From the NCBI GenBank assembly GCA_030704615.1, contig CM060734.1, forward strand, positions 26,908,001 to 26,972,000: DNA of 64,000 bases. Direction: 5' to 3'. Position 1 is the stretch's first letter, and each line of letters begins with the position of its first letter. The stretch is from Takakia lepidozioides (Eukaryota > Streptophyta > Takakiopsida > Takakiales > Takakiaceae). Under the pieces are notes generated by a model that was given only the letters and a program-made list of their open reading frames with translations, had not been told where the DNA came from and made no database searches. Below are positions 36,326-46,197 of this stretch, in pieces. Made by a program: the position numbers and the translations under genes.

Positions 36326-36976
36326 GCAGAAGTGATGATCCGCATCAATCATCACTTCTGATGATTGGTGCCGATCATCACTTCTGCTTTGTTTTGGCAT
36401 TTGGCGTGTGCCCTGTGTGGCAAGTTCTTAGACCTCATGCATCATGGCATCTTTGGACGTCAAGATGGGCTCTTGGCTTTGAGGGGAAACCATCTTCTGA
36501 TAAACTTGTAAGCTCAGTCCACTCAGACTTTTTGTCTTTGTCCCGTAAGGCGTTCCGCATGGTTGGGGAAGGTGTTTGCAGATGTGCCCTCTGGTTGGAT
36601 GCTATTTTTCTATTATTTGGTCTTCCATCTCAGTCTACCGTGTATCTCTGTTGTGTCGTTATGTATTGCCGGCTTCTTTTTGATACCATCATCCCTCTTC
36701 TCTTCGTTATTTGGGGAGGAAGCAGGGTCTTCCTGGGTTAGCCTCTATGAAGCTTTACGAGGTTATTTTGTCCTCTTTGTAATTGTTATTGTAAAACTTA
36801 CAATTGTAATTGCAGAATGTTGTGGAATGGATACCACAGTTTTAGGCTTATTTCCCATTTCGGGTATTTTGATGGTATTCTTGATGGTATTTTGGTTTCA
36901 TGTTGCCTAAGTTCATCCCACGGTCATAGGACCCTCGGGTATAGGCGCCGTATGTTTCTGTTGATGTGGCGGATGC

Positions 36977-36994
36977 TGACGTGGCGCCACGTCA
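36977..36994. repeat. Perfect 18-bp palindrome TGACGTGGCGCCACGTCA
   Basis: The sequence equals its own reverse complement and contains two CACGTC/GACGTG half sites around GGCGCC. It lies inside the right end of the inverted-repeat-bounded element. Confidence 0.95.
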
Positions 36995-37047
36995 ACATTC
37001 GACACCATGGCAACCTGTTGGCATCACGCTCACGCCACGTCACCAGT

Positions 37048-37067
37048 GTGTGAGCGTACGCTCACAC
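37048..37067. repeat. Perfect 20-bp palindrome GTGTGAGCGTACGCTCACAC
   Basis: Self-complementary across its full length and followed at once by further GCTCACAC and GCTCACGCGG copies, which form the right inverted repeat of the surrounding element. Confidence 0.95.
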
Positions 37068-37147
37068 GCTCACACGCGAGGCTCACGCGGTTGCGTTGTT
37101 GCTTTCCTGGTGCCGCTATTCTAGAAAAACGTCAAAAATACGCACCA

Positions 37148-38519
37148 TTAATACTTGCCATCCGCAGACAATGATAGGGCACTGGCCCATTCACTGTCAT
37201 CACTGCTGGCACCAGAGGAAGTATTCATAATGACAACATCTCCGCCCTCCAAAACAATTTTCAAATCCCTGTCACATCTGTCCATAAGTGTTTCAAAGCC
37301 ATACACCTCATTGCGCTCTGCTCTCTCACTGCCATCATCACCAACAAGCGCCAACTAGAATCCAGCCTTCCTCCCGCTCCCTAGGAACCTTGTCCCATTC
37401 TATGACGAACGATGCGATCAGCCACAGAATCCCCCAAGATTGCAGCTCTGAACTGAAGTGAGTTTGTGATGCCCAATCGCCGAAGCTCTTCCTGCGAAAG
37501 GGTGACATCTGTCCGAAGTCTGCGGGAAGTGGATGGACCCTCAACAAGGGTATGAGGCCAAGATGACCTTGCGTGCCTCCGAGTCTCATTGTAAAATGTC
37601 TCCAAGACCTCATTGTCGTCATGGTCTGACTTAGCCTCAACAAAAGGAGGGATGTCTCCATGGTGTGATAACCGAGTCTCTTGTAAAATGTCTCCAAGAC
37701 CTCATTGTCGTCATCGTATGACTCAGCGTCAACAGGAGGAGGGGTGTCTCCATGATGTGATAACTACTTCATCTGATCTCCAACAGTATCGTCACTCTCA
37801 TGAAAATCCTCTACAACTTCATCATCCTCTGCATCTTCGTCGTCATCAGTATCCTCCACATCCTCATCGTCCTCACCATCCTCTCCATCCTCATGACTGC
37901 CATCATCCTCCCCATCATCATTGTTCTCATCATCTTCATCATCATCGCTCTCCGCCACTCCTTTGATCAACCTGTATTCGCGGGCTTTCACCTTGCATTG
38001 TTCAATGCGCTCGCCATCTTTCGCAAACCAATTGGACATGGCATTGTCAACGAACTCGGTGATGAACTCATCTTGCTGTCTACACCATTGTCAAAGCCAA
38101 AAAAATTATAAGTCTAAATGAACAAAGTACATCAAGTATAGCAAAAGAAGAACAAAATACTTAAGAGAGAATCATGATAAGTACCTCCCCAAGCTCTGCA
38201 GATTGTTGGGATCATTCTTCCATATTGTTTTCACTTTCTTCGTGTACTTGGCAATTGCTTTGGAACGCAACAAATTATACCGTACATGCCATGAACGCAT
38301 CATTTGGAGGCTACGGGCCTTAGACATCGCTCCATCATAAGCAATTGCAACGGTTCGTGGACGACCAGACTCTCCATGTGGCAACGGAGGTTGTCCGCAT
38401 GGACCCATGTGGTTGTTCAGGCTACTTTTGGCTCCATAGTCTTTTGTGCACTTTAGACATATCCACCTTCTAGTCTCAAGATCAAAAGAGTAATGCTCTC
38501 CCCCTTTAGCATACTCCAT
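37148..38519 (-). pseudogene. Broken, spliced gene with a C2HC (BED-like) finger and an acidic tail; unrecognised
   Basis: Read on the minus strand, the first part begins at ATG 38519-38517 (MEYAKGGEHYSFD). About 20 residues in, it shows a Cx2C-x12-Hx3C zinc-finger pattern (RRWICLKCTKDYGAKSSLNN, then HMGPC), similar to BED fingers of transposase-derived proteins. A GT-AG intron of 105 bp (38080-38184) joins LQSLG to RQQDEFITEF in frame. A basic segment (CKVKAREYRLIKG) and a long Asp/Glu run (about 37785-37960) follow. In-frame TAG after VGDQMK, a 94-bp tandem duplication that shifts frame, and later frame changes break the gene. Coherent residues continue as TDVTLSQEELRRLGITNSLQ and, in another frame, end with SEWASALSLSADGKY. 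I do not recognise the family. It could be a transposon accessory protein or a host gene; upstream exons, if any, are not seen. Confidence 0.5.
37579..37766. repeat. 94-bp tandem duplication inside the broken gene
   Basis: Two imperfect copies start with GAGTCTCATTGTAAAATG at about 37580 and GAGTCTCTTGTAAAATG at about 37673, and continue through TCTCCAAGACCTCATTGTCG. On the minus strand each encodes a unit ending in DDNEVLETFY. Ninety-four is not a multiple of three, so the duplication puts the downstream half out of frame. Confidence 0.85.
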
Positions 38520-38556
38520 GTAGAATCCTATCACAAACAACCAAATGTGTACAAGT

Positions 38557-39065
38557 TGGAAACTCAACCGATATTTCCTCCAAACATATTAAGCTTCATT
38601 CTGCGCTAGAAAAACCTCGACCGGGCTTTCCTATTAAAGCCATTATGTCAGGGAAACCTCAACCGAGATTTCCTCCAAACATATGAAGCTATATCATTCA
38701 ACTGATATGCCAGGGAAACCTCGACCGGGCTTTCCTCCAGACAGTATACATTTCAGGGAAACCTCGACCGCGGTTTCCTGTAAACATATCTTTTGATATG
38801 CCAGGGAAACCTCGACCGATATTTCTTCCTAACATACAAGCTATATCATACAAGTAATATATGTCAGGGAAACCTCGACCGGACTTTCCTCCAGACATAT
38901 TAAGGTATATATTGGATGTCAGGGAAACCTTGACCGCGGTTTCTTCTAACATATCATCACTTAAGTGCCAGGGAAACCTCGACTGATCTTTCCTCCAGAC
39001 ATATTATATCATTCAAGTGGTATGCCAGAGAAACCTCGACCCCGCTTTCCTCCAAACATATTAAG
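38557..39065. repeat. Ten-copy array of a ~36-bp repeat with non-repeated spacers
   Basis: The core CAGGGAAACCTCGACCG, four variable bases, TTTCCTCCAGACATAT, recurs about ten times with 40-60 bp spacing (starts near 38561, 38606, 38648, 38709, 38753, 38801, 38863, 38919, 38968 and 39024). Some copies, such as the one near 38753, have a GGAAACC...GGTTTCC dyad. Spacers are AT-rich and differ. On the minus strand the repeat reads GRGFP, but stops and frame changes argue against a protein. Confidence 0.88.
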
Positions 39066-39175
39066 GTATTAAGTGATATATCAGTGAGATTATCTAGACT
39101 AAGTCCAAACAAAAGCATGAAAATATGGAATCCATGGTGGAAACCCCATGTGTGCATTTACACCAAAAATTGGGA

Positions 39176-39343
39176 GCCATGGAAAGCACAAGTGTGCTTT
39201 GCTTGTTGATTGAGCAAATGGTCATGTTCACTTTCTAAGCCATGCCAAAAAGCACAACTAAGCTTTCCCTGTTCATTGAGCAAGTGACCATGTTCATTTT
39301 TCAAGCCAAGGCAGAAAGCACAAGTGTGCTTTCCTTAGTAATG
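39176..39343. repeat. Two and a half tandem copies of a 63-66-bp unit
   Basis: Units start with GCCATGGAAAGCACAAGTG at 39176, GCCATGCCAAAAAGCACAAC at 39239 and GCCAAGGCAGAAAGCACAAG at 39305. Each has a small hairpin (GAAAGCAC...GTGCTTTC) and, in the first two, ATTGAGCAA followed by CATGTTCA. Confidence 0.85.
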
Positions 39344-39898
39344 TGTGAAAGAAGAGAAAACAAAAACATGAAAATGCTTCAAAGAATGAGCTCTTACCTA
39401 CTTGATTGTTTGAATGCTTGAATGCTTGAATGCTGCAATGCCTGCGATCTGCATCCACCATTCATGCTCATTAATCCATTCACACTCACATGTGATACAT
39501 TCACAATGCAAACATAATCAAAGGAACTCACCTAGTTTGCAAAGAACTCACAAACCAACCGTCGCCCCAAACAAACAAAACCCTAAACCAGCCGCCGCTC
39601 TAAAAGACCCTAACCTCATCCATTTTAAAGTCATCCCCCAAATTCATCCATGGATGCCAAACATGCCATGGAGCCTGCAGGATGGGGCCTCGCATGGAGC
39701 ATGGGGGAGGGCTCATAGAGCATGGTAGGGCCCGCATGCATGGTGAGGAGTATGGCGAGCAGCGAGGGAAATGGCATGGGCCGGGCATGGGGCTGGCTCT
39801 TGGCATTAATGGAAGAATCCCATTAATGACACATATTAATGTGCCTTGCCTGGTAGGGACAAGGCCTCTCAAGAGGCTAATCCTAGATTATGTATGGG
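39344..39898. other. Intergenic stretch with short simple repeats
   Basis: Holds a GAATGCTT repeat (39410-39433) and a purine-rich CATGGAGCATGG-type stretch (39660-39790). Overlapping frames on both strands (39414-39728, 39600-39872, 39682-39933) resemble no family I know, and I see no gene. Confidence 0.5.
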
Positions 39899-40015
39899 GT
39901 AAGTCCCCCACCCGAGGGTGTACCGCGGTGTGAGGGGAGTGACCGAGGGCGTAGCCCGAGGTCACGACACAAATACCAAGGTACCTCCCGAGGGTGGGGA
40001 CTTACACTGCGTAAG
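39899..40015. mobile_element. Small fold-back (MITE-like) element
   Basis: GTAAGTCCCCCACCCGAGGG at the left faces CCCGAGGGTGGGGACTTAC at the right, an imperfect inverted repeat of about 26 bp when the adjoining GTACC/GGTACC is counted. The centre has a second imperfect hairpin (GACCGAGGGC, then GCCCGAGGTC). The near-identical short frames on opposite strands reflect this symmetry. At 117 bp without coding capacity, it fits a miniature inverted-repeat element; a target duplication was not established. Confidence 0.6.
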
Positions 40016-40201
40016 GACATAGGGTTTCTTTTCGCTGTGATCGACGGCTTAGATCGTTTAACATTCAACGGGTGAGATTTCTTTGGCGCCGTTGTAGTTC
40101 TTTCCAGGGTCGATCTCCATTTGTTTTTTATTTCACGCAGGTTTTTGGACGCAGCTTTTGCTCTAGCTTGTCGTCAGATGTTGATGTAGCAATGTGATTA
40201 G

Positions 40202-42170
40202 ATGCTAATAGCTTGCTTAGAGCTTTCTATTTCTGTTAAGCACCATCTGTTTTCCATGAAGAATATCACTAATGTGCGCGAGTCCTTTGAGCGGACAAAA
40301 GCTCGGAAGCGGAAGTCTGTTGAGAAAGCCGAGGTGGATTGTTCTGATCCATTTGATCTCGGGATTTCACAATACACGTCAAAGATCCCACTACCCGAGC
40401 GATCAGTCCATAAGCAACCAATCTGTGAGGTTCCTAATGTTCCAGACATTTCTGTAGATATTTCCAGTGCAGATGACAAATTCTATGAGGATTTTTTTGA
40501 TGATTTGTTTGACGATCCCAACTTAGAGGATGCAAAAGATGATGATGCACATGGAGCGTATCCAGGCAACTCTGAACGCTTCCGGCCAGTTGATCCTAAG
40601 GAGTTGCACAATATCAGTATTGGTGGAAGGCGACGCAGTAAACATGTAGAACATGTACCTGTCCGAAGCCAGTGATCTTAAACCGCTCGTTGACATGCTG
40701 TGTCTGTTTATCTTACAAGTTGCTAAAGAAGAACGGGGATCTATACCCTCCTACAACGTAAGTGTAATTTGATTGAATTCATATTTAGCTTTGATAATAT
40801 ATGTTTCAATTAATTGGTCTACTACTTCTGGATCTTTTGATTTGCAGTATACAAGATCTTGTAAGGGCTATCGGACGCCTTATTCGCGCCAGGCAAGAAC
40901 AACGCATTGTTGAGACTAGTATCAAGCCAGCCATGCCCTTCAATATCCTTTCAGATGTGCGCTTTCATCGTTTTAAGTTGGCTGCAGACAATCACTGTTA
41001 CGATCTAGCAGCGCAGGACTTGGACGCAGTGTAAAGAAGAGCGATGTTCTATCACAAGATGAAGAAGCTCTTATGCCTACTTCCAAAGAAGCACTGAAGG
41101 ATACTCCTTCCAGCCTCAACAATCGTTTTGTGTACATGTGCACTCGTAACTTCTTTATCAGAGGCGGATTTGAATTGTTGAATGTAGATGCCAGTGATTT
41201 CACGCTCTTGTCGGTGGATGTGGTCCTTTCTTAAGGTACCTAATGATATTAAACGCTATATTGTTTGAATATTTAACCTCAGAGTCTGTTTTCTTTATCT
41301 TTTTGGCTTCATACCATCTTACCTGTCTTTTTTTGTATAGGTATAATCCATCACCTTCCAAAAACTGGAAGATTGACGTCAAACGATGTGGCATGGAGAA
41401 CCAGCGGAAGGCTGTAGACTGCCCGATTCAAGATGTCATCGAAACTTACCAACTCATCATCAGTCACCACCCAGTGTGAAGTGATGGTGCAAAGGGACCT
41501 CACCCTTTTTTTCTCAGTCCAAAAATGAGGTGGAAGCCTTCTGACCCTATATGGTTTTCAAAGAGTCCAATCAGTAAGAACACTAGAGCGCTATCACGAA
41601 GAAGATGAGCAATCATATTGGCTTGACTGGAAAGACGATTACGAATAAAAGTGGTCGTGGAGTTGGAATTACAAGAATGGAGGAGGCCTTGGTACCTGTC
41701 GAGTACGGTATGCAAATTACAGGTCACCGAGATGCGAAGTCTTACGCCAAATACAACCAAAGTGATAAGGTGGCGATCGATCGAGCGATTCAGCGCATAA
41801 TTTCTGGTGAATTAATTCATGGCCGGCCATTGACATACGATGAAGCTCTACTAATGGAAAAAAGAGAAACGCCGAGCTCTTGGGCATGAAGAGATCCGTG
41901 CTACCGAATGTATTCTCGCAAAAGAAGTGTCCAAAGAGCTTACCGTCGTTCAATCTAAGACTCGCGGAGACCATCCTATTATCAGAGTCAGCTGAATTCT
42001 GGCAAAGCGAAACTGGAAAGAATATCTTGCTGGATGTCACGAGGCAACATGAGGTGTCTGAGCGGCCTGAGCGAGCGAATGAAATTGAGTTGAATGAGTT
42101 GGAGAAGTCGAAATTGTCGATAGTTGTTTCGGGTGCCACCTCGTCCACCAGTTTCACAATTTGACCAACT
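40202..42170 (+). pseudogene. Crypton-like tyrosine recombinase gene, intron-containing and broken
   Basis: An acidic N-terminal part (to about 40675) is followed in another frame by LKPLVDMLCLFILQVAKEER. A likely intron (GTAAGT at 40758, acceptor before 40848) leads to IQDLVRAIGRLIRARQEQR and FNILSDVRFHRFKLAADN. These match the core-binding region of Crypton-type recombinases. After a frame change come DEEALMPTSKEAL and NNRFVYMCTRNFFIRGGFEL. A second intron (donor 41236, acceptor 41340) joins GPFL-R-YNPSPSKNW perfectly. An in-frame TGA at 41477-41479 precedes PFFLSPKMRWK and DPIWFSKSP. The C-terminal catalytic part (41605-41889) shows TNKSGRGVGITRMEE, MQITGHRDAKSYAKYNQS: the second catalytic Arg, His-Arg in GHR, and the Tyr nucleophile region. 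The usual His of the HxxR box (NHSGR) is Lys here. Such enzymes move circular DNA elements by Y-recombinase chemistry. At least three frame or stop defects make this copy inactive. Confidence 0.75.
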
Positions 42171-43114
42171 GCAACATTCATTTGAGCTTCACGGGTCCGG
42201 CAGATGCTACTAGTCATCTGGAAGACGTGCATGCTCCATCTATCAAAGATGTCACGAAGCCTGCATTTTCTGGAGGATCCGATTGATTATCACATGATGA
42301 AGATCTTAGTCAGCTAATGAGTCATGAAGTGTATAGGATCTCTGACGTATTTGTTAGCAAGCTATGATTTTCAGTGTGGCTTGTAGTTTTACTGTAGAAG
42401 TGTGATAGTTTTCACATTCTTGTATCCCATAACATTGATATAACATTGAACCTCAAATGTAAGCTCTGTTGGCTCTGAATTCAACCAGACTCTGGCATAT
42501 GTGGACCTAACATAAAAGATGGCAGTGTAAAGAAAAGATGGTGTGCGTAATATCCCACGGGACATTACGCGTAATATCCCTGGCCCTAAGGTCCTGTGCA
42601 CTGTTGACGTGACATTCCGCCAAGTAAGCTCCCTGAAAATACAAAGAGAAAAAACCCGTAGGTTTTTACGAATAACGCTGGGCGCATATATATGGGTGAC
42701 CTTACCCCTCAATACTGGTACATACACACAAAAATGATGGTGAATGGACTCTATGCCGTAAGTTTGTAGAACCAGAATAGGTGATGAATACGTGTCCCCA
42801 TTCCTGGATGAATTTGAATTCCATGGAAATATTGGTCAGCAGCAGCATCCATGCCTGCGTGGCACCGCTGATGTGGAATGCACATGCACGGTGCCACTTG
42901 TCAAGATTCGGATTCGCTCTATTTACTGATTTAAGTTGGATTGGCCTGGTAGGGCGACAGTTGTGGTCTGCTGACTCGTCGAAGTTAAGGAGTGCGAGAG
43001 TTTGGGGACCTGGATTGTTCGGACCTTGACAAGTGTCTGCGAGCAGAGGAGTGGCGTCACTGAGTCTGGGTAGGCAGTAGTCTACAAGAGATCAGTGCTC
43101 GATTGGAACATAAA
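42171..43114. other. Intergenic region upstream of the membrane-protein gene
   Basis: Traces of the recombinase tail frame may run to about 42366. Beyond it, I see an imperfect hairpin around GCGTAATATCCCACGGGACA and TTACGC (about 42545-42572) and no supported gene. The promoter of the downstream gene should lie here, but no single core element stands out. Confidence 0.45.
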
Positions 43115-44845
43115 ATGTTGCTCCGCAAGGTGAAAGAGTACATTTTGTTGAAGCGAGTGCAAGAAAGATCGTTCCGTCTCGGAGCGATGGTGAAATTGGC
43201 TTCGGTACGCGAAACTCGCATGTATGGGCCTCCGGGCATCAGGGACGCCTGTGAAATCATCAACGCGTTGGTGTTTGTGATCGCTGCGCTGTTGTTGCTA
43301 GCCGGCTGTTCCCTGTTGCTTCCAGGCTACAAAACATCTGTCGGGCTCTGGCTGGTCCTCATTGCACTAGCTCTCGTAGTGCTAGTTAATCTTCACGACT
43401 TGTATGCTCAGCTCGCTGGTTTCGATTTTCGTCTACCTCTACTCACGTTGGATCCCCAGCTTGCACTCATCGAGGTGGCGGCGCCTTTTGTCCAGGCCAT
43501 TGGTGGTATCCTGTTCTTCATTGGGGTCCTCTTGCTTCTGCGGGTAAGAACTCCCACCCCAACTTACCCAGTCACAGATCTGTCCCGAAGTTAGTCATTC
43601 AATATCGAGTCGAGCTCTGCTTCCCCTTGGCATGTACCTTTTGCGAACAGACAGACAGTTCGTCGATCATGTCGCAAAGTCAAGCGCGGGCTGGACCATC
43701 AGCTATCTCCCGAATAATTGGGGCTTAAGTATGTACCACCTGTGGTATTCTGCGATGATGTAGTCCAAGCGTTTGGACAATTAGTGTCGAACCTTTCAAG
43801 ACCAAGTTGATTAATATATATGGCAAGGAATCTCATACATATATATAGTTCCCTGATAGTTATCTGTCTGACCGTCATATATATATGGTGGAGTGCCTAT
43901 TGTTCCATTCTGCACCCTTGGTGGCAAGGTGTTACTTCGGCTTCTTCGCTGCATTCAAAATAATTAGATTCTAATGCCATGAGCCTCTTGGGGTTTGTCG
44001 AATTTATCTCACATCAACTACTAGACTACAGACCTGCCATTTGTGAAAGCGGTGGGGTTATACACTGGAGGTGCAGAACATGTATATGGCTTAGTCGGTA
44101 GTTACAGGATACTACGACCGCAAACAGTTTTGAGGGTTTATGGGTTGTTGTATGTAGGTGGAACGTGGTGCGTACTCCTTGGACGACAAGGAAACTGTAG
44201 AGGACCATGCCTACAGGCTGTTTATTGCAGGCCCTGCACTATGGCTCCTGGGGTCCATTCACAATGCCTTCCAAGTATATGAGAAAGTGGATACGGAGGT
44301 GCAGGCGCTTCAGAAAACTGTGTCTCTTCCCTTTGTAATTGGTAGTACTCTGCTGCTTGTGAGTGGAATTCTCTGCGCAGAGACCTGGCCCACCCCAGCT
44401 TCTAAGCGCAAAGGACGGGTATGATTTCCTAGCCTGGCCGCGATTCCAGTTGTGTCTCGATGGTAGTTGACGATTAATCCCCAGGTGTTTGAGCTTATGA
44501 TACATGATATTGCATGCTACTCTGACACTTCCCGTCCTTTCTTTATTCCATCCCACGCAGGCTACGGAAGTTTGGTTCGCAATTGTGGGAAGTGCGGTAC
44601 TTGTGCTTGGTGCTGTCATGAACGCAGTACGCATCGCGCGCCTCCAGCAAATTGATCGTTTGGGGGGTCACTTGGAGCCATTGCGGGGGGGTGCTCAGGA
44701 GAGATTAGAACATGAGCGTGAGCACGAAGAGCCCTTAATTCGTTCAGAAGATAAGTACCGTGACATTGAAAGCGACCAGGGCCCTGCCTCTTCATACAAG
44801 GCAGCAGTCCTTCCAGCAGAAGGGAATGTAGCCCACGAGCGCTAA
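43115..44845 (+). CDS. Six-segment membrane protein, three exons, possibly YrhK-domain family
   Basis: Three exons splice in phase 0: 43115-43543, 44158-44418 and 44561-44845, with GT-AG introns of 614 and 142 bp (GTAAGA...TGTAG; GTATGA...CGCAG). The product is about 324 residues. The start is the first ATG in this frame; the frame is also open a few codons upstream but without ATG. A basic, hydrophilic N-terminus (RKVKEYILLKRVQERSFRLG, then RMYGPPGIRD) precedes six hydrophobic segments: ALVFVIAALLLLAGCSLLL, VGLWLVLIALALVVLVNL, FVQAIGGILFFIGVLLLLR in exon 1; LFIAGPALWLLGSIHNAF and FVIGSTLLLVSGILC in exon 2; WFAIVGSAVLVLGAVMNAV in exon 3. A charged tail of about 65 residues follows. The repeated G-x-x-x-x-x-x-G-S hydrophobic pattern recalls YrhK-type proteins, which are of unknown function; that assignment is tentative. 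No breaks are visible, making it the only apparently intact gene in the window. Confidence 0.82.
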
Positions 44846-45342
44846 AAATGAGACCGTCTTACTTTGGGGTGTAGTATCGAATGTAAACATGCGGCCTTCG
44901 TACAGTTTAACAGCCCGATATTACGGCCGGAAGTGACGCTATATACTAGCTTGGCGATGGCAAAACACCTTACACAAGAAAAAATATCCTACAAATGTCG
45001 GAATTACTGATTGCAACCGAATGTGATATGTAAAAATTGTAGAACAGGTCTAAAAATGAGGAAGAATAGCTTCAAAGTATCGAAAAATATTTCGATGAAA
45101 ACTTCTCAGTTCATTTGAAATGTGAAATATATACCTGCAGAATAGAACATTGTCTAGTACAAATGTATGATGTAATGTAGCACACCGATTTCCTAATATC
45201 ATCTCCATCTCCAATAATGGAATTAAAACTTGTTCAAATAAATAGCACACTTTTTTGTAACTAAGTCGCAAAAGCTGACAAAAAAAATGAGACATACGAC
45301 TTAAAAATGTGCAATAAAATATTGCGGCCTCAACCCCTTTAT

Positions 45343-45377
<35 letters not shown>

Positions 45378-46197
45378 TCCCATTTTGTCATTTATAATGG
45401 AGTATGAAAAAAAAAGAAAAAGAAAAGGGCATGTTATCTATGTTTTAACTATTGATAATGTAGGTTAAGATTTGAATATACTGCAAAACGCTCCAGCTCC
45501 GCAAACTGCGGAAGGAGAGGATGTGAGTAAGCTCAACGGTCTCGAGACCTCGGGAACTTTAACAACGAAGCTTCACTAAGCTTCAGATAAAGCTTCAACA
45601 TCAAGTTTTAATATGCTGGCCTTCTTTCAACCACAAAATAACCATATCATCCACTGCGCCAGGTTGTTGACGATGCTTATCACTCCCTGTTAGGAACGTA
45701 CCCAATACCTCTATCCATCTACCTTCATCCCCGACTGCCCCGCCCAACTCCCAAGACACCACCACCCAAATGAATGGCCGCAGCCGGGCATAACTACTAA
45801 CTTCGGGCATTGAAGCCACTCCAAGCTTACCGGTTTAGAATTGTTCAGATTCCTTCTTTTTTTCTGTATACACCCCTAATCTTTTGCTTGTCAATACCTA
45901 TGCTGCACAACACTTGGACATAATGTACGTAATAAACTGTCTTCCTGGAACAGTTCAGAGTCCAGACATGATATTGACAGACGACCTTTCACACGTGTAT
46001 AGTCATTCTTTTCTCTTTGAACACATGCTTGAGTTGAATTTGTAGATATATACACATCCAAGACGAAACTCCAGGTTTTCAATCATGGACTCAGAATGAT
46101 TCTTGAGTAACATAATTATAGATAATTTGGTATATAATATCATCCAGGCTGCCAGCATTGGATTCAGGTGACTAACGCAATGATGGATTGTGACCAG
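44846..46197. other. AT-rich intergenic region with an (AT)15 microsatellite
   Basis: An AT dinucleotide run occupies 45346-45375 and an A-rich run lies near 45408-45426. A minus-strand 72-codon frame (45601-45819) starts with MASMPEVSSYARLRPFIWVV and has no family I recognise; it may be a shadow or repeat relic. Upstream exons of the subtilase (signal peptide and start of the prodomain) would be expected here, but I could not place them. Confidence 0.45.

Larger units (their letters stand above)
35774..37090. mobile_element. Element bounded by 12-bp inverted repeats with palindrome-rich ends
   Basis: CCGCGTGAGCCT at 35774-35785 is the exact reverse complement of AGGCTCACGCGG at 37079-37090, about 1.3 kb apart. 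Both ends are dense in GTGAGC/GCTCAC and CACGTCA motifs, including two perfect palindromes near the right end. No transposase is recognisable. Two overlapping plus-strand frames inside (36220-36741 and 36563-36910) are hydrophobic or Cys-rich and unlike any family I know. The structure fits a non-autonomous fold-back or terminal-inverted-repeat DNA element; the boundaries are inferred only from the inverted repeats, and no target-site duplication was confirmed. Confidence 0.5.

Noticed and set aside
36563-36910. A hydrophobic membrane protein
   Set aside because: The frame overlaps another open frame, lies within a palindrome-rich non-autonomous element, and has no recognisable family or splice signals; the T-rich strand explains the hydrophobic residues.
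38557-39065. A CRISPR array
   Set aside because: The genome is eukaryotic, repeats are imperfect, spacers vary in length, and no cas genes are present.
39883-40075. Paired open frames on opposite strands
   Set aside because: They mirror each other because the DNA is a fold-back repeat.
45601-45819. A small 72-residue protein gene on the minus strand
   Set aside because: No family recognised, no neighbours or signals in support; noted only as part of the intergenic entry.
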